The notes under the pieces: model-generated | What the model was told of the DNA's origin: nothing | The model's database searches: none | The model's input: the letters and a program-made list of their open reading frames with translations, nothing else | Program-made: the position numbers and the translations under genes | Source of the DNA: Psychrilyobacter atlanticus DSM 19335 | Lineage (GTDB): Bacteria; Fusobacteriota; Fusobacteriia; Fusobacteriales; Fusobacteriaceae | DNA: 64,000 nucleotides | Reading direction: 5' to 3' | Assembly: GCF_000426625.1 (NCBI RefSeq) | Contig: NZ_KE384547.1 | Span: forward strand, 418,986-482,985 | In this document: piece by piece, positions 63,517-64,000 of the stretch | How the letters are laid out: every line of letters begins with the position of its first letter | Numbering within the stretch: the first letter of the stretch is position 1

Positions 63517-64000
63517 ATGGCAGGGCATAGTAAATGGTCTAATATTAAGCATAGAAAGGGAGCTCAAGATAAAAAGAGAGCTCAATTGTTTACAAAGTTA
63601 GCAAAAGAGGTAACAATAGCAGCAAAAGAGGGTGGGAAAGATATAAACTTTAACCCTAGATTAAGATTAGCATTAGAGAAGGCAAAAAAGCAGAGTATGC
63701 CAAAAGATAATATAGATAGAGCAATAAAAAAAGGTACTGGAGAACTAGCTGGTGTTGAATATATAGAGATCAGATATGAAGGGTATGGTCCAGGTGGAAC
63801 TGCATTTATCGTAGAAGTAGTTACTGAGAATAAGAATAGATCGGCATCATCTGTAAGATCAAATTTTGCTAAAAATGGTGGAAATATGGGGTCTGATGGT
63901 GCAGTAGCATGGATGTTTAATAAAGTAGGACAAATAATTATGAATTCTGAAGGATTAGACGCTGATGAATTTATGATGGAAGCACTAGAAATGGGTGCAG
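63517..64000 (+). CDS. yebC: YebC/PmpR family protein (partial)
   Basis: Open from ATG 63517 (after GCGGAGG) to the window edge, giving 161 residues of a protein of about 250. It starts '[20 protein letters not shown]', the invariant beginning of the family, and contains '[21 protein letters not shown]'-type (cited in part) and 'YEGYGPGG' blocks. Members act as DNA-binding regulators, and some are now known to relieve ribosome stalling at polyproline. The last part is missing. Confidence 0.97.
   Translation, partial: MAGHSKWSNIKHRKGAQDKKRAQLFTKLAKEVTIAAKEGGKDINFNPRLRLALEKAKKQSMPKDNIDRAIKKGTGELAGVEYIEIRYEGYGPGGTAFIVEVVTENKNRSASSVRSNFAKNGGNMGSDGAVAWMFNKVGQIIMNSEGLDADEFMMEALEMGA

Overview
This window reads as chromosomal DNA from a member of the Fusobacteriota. 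It is strongly A+T rich. It carries a complete F-type ATP synthase operon whose c subunit closely resembles the known Na+-coupled rotors of Propionigenium, Ilyobacter and Fusobacterium, and it has genes typical of an anaerobic diderm: a Kdo 8-phosphate phosphatase, outer-membrane beta-barrels, MinCDE and RNase J. I cannot fix the genus from sequence alone; a marine or anaerobic Fusobacteriota genus is my inference. Most of the window is ordinary core genome, in operons running mainly on the + strand.

Layout. 1-6.1 kb: end of rimI, a hypothetical gene, purB, a Gx-type membrane protein, glmM, a methyltransferase and a TsgA-like MFS transporter. 6.3-13.6 kb: the ATP synthase operon (atpZ-like, atpI, atpB, E, F, H, A, G, D, C), with an own promoter and a strong terminator. 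13.7-17.5 kb: an accessory patch holding a minus-strand GntR(YtrA)/ABC/DUF4097 operon, a decayed second copy of the atpC 3' end, and a HEPN ribonuclease-like gene overlapping a small unknown gene. 17.6-26.6 kb: coaE, pgpA, cinA, an XRE-cupin regulator, kdsC, a fused fatty-acid-kinase gene, a hypothetical/NfeD/SPFH operon, and a selenocysteine-containing peroxiredoxin with an in-frame TGA that a standard gene finder would miss. 26.6-28.7 kb: an amino-acid permease on the minus strand behind a structured leader with an attenuator. 28.7-34.6 kb: an addB/addA-like repair nuclease pair. 34.7-45 kb: cold shock protein, DUF445, ruvB, an Rrf2 regulator, rsmE, mtaB, a LytR_C protein, rsfS, an MreD-like protein, PBP2 and RNase J. 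45-54.6 kb: yhbY, dxs, an HD-domain protein, tlyA, rsmI, ylqF, nadE, folP, a small membrane protein and minCDE. 54.6-60.2 kb: der, ygiQ, a YheO-like regulator and a MATE exporter. 60.5-64 kb: three envelope proteins, a truncated merR remnant and the start of yebC.

The points that most deserve a second look are: the selenoprotein peroxiredoxin (TGA at codon 35 exactly where the peroxidatic Cys should be, with a SECIS-like hairpin 14 nt downstream); the atpC 3'-end remnant that brackets the accessory regulator/ABC operon; the HEPN plus small-protein pair; the unassigned structured leader of the amino-acid permease; and the two-carboxylate (Glu32/Glu65) c-ring motif.
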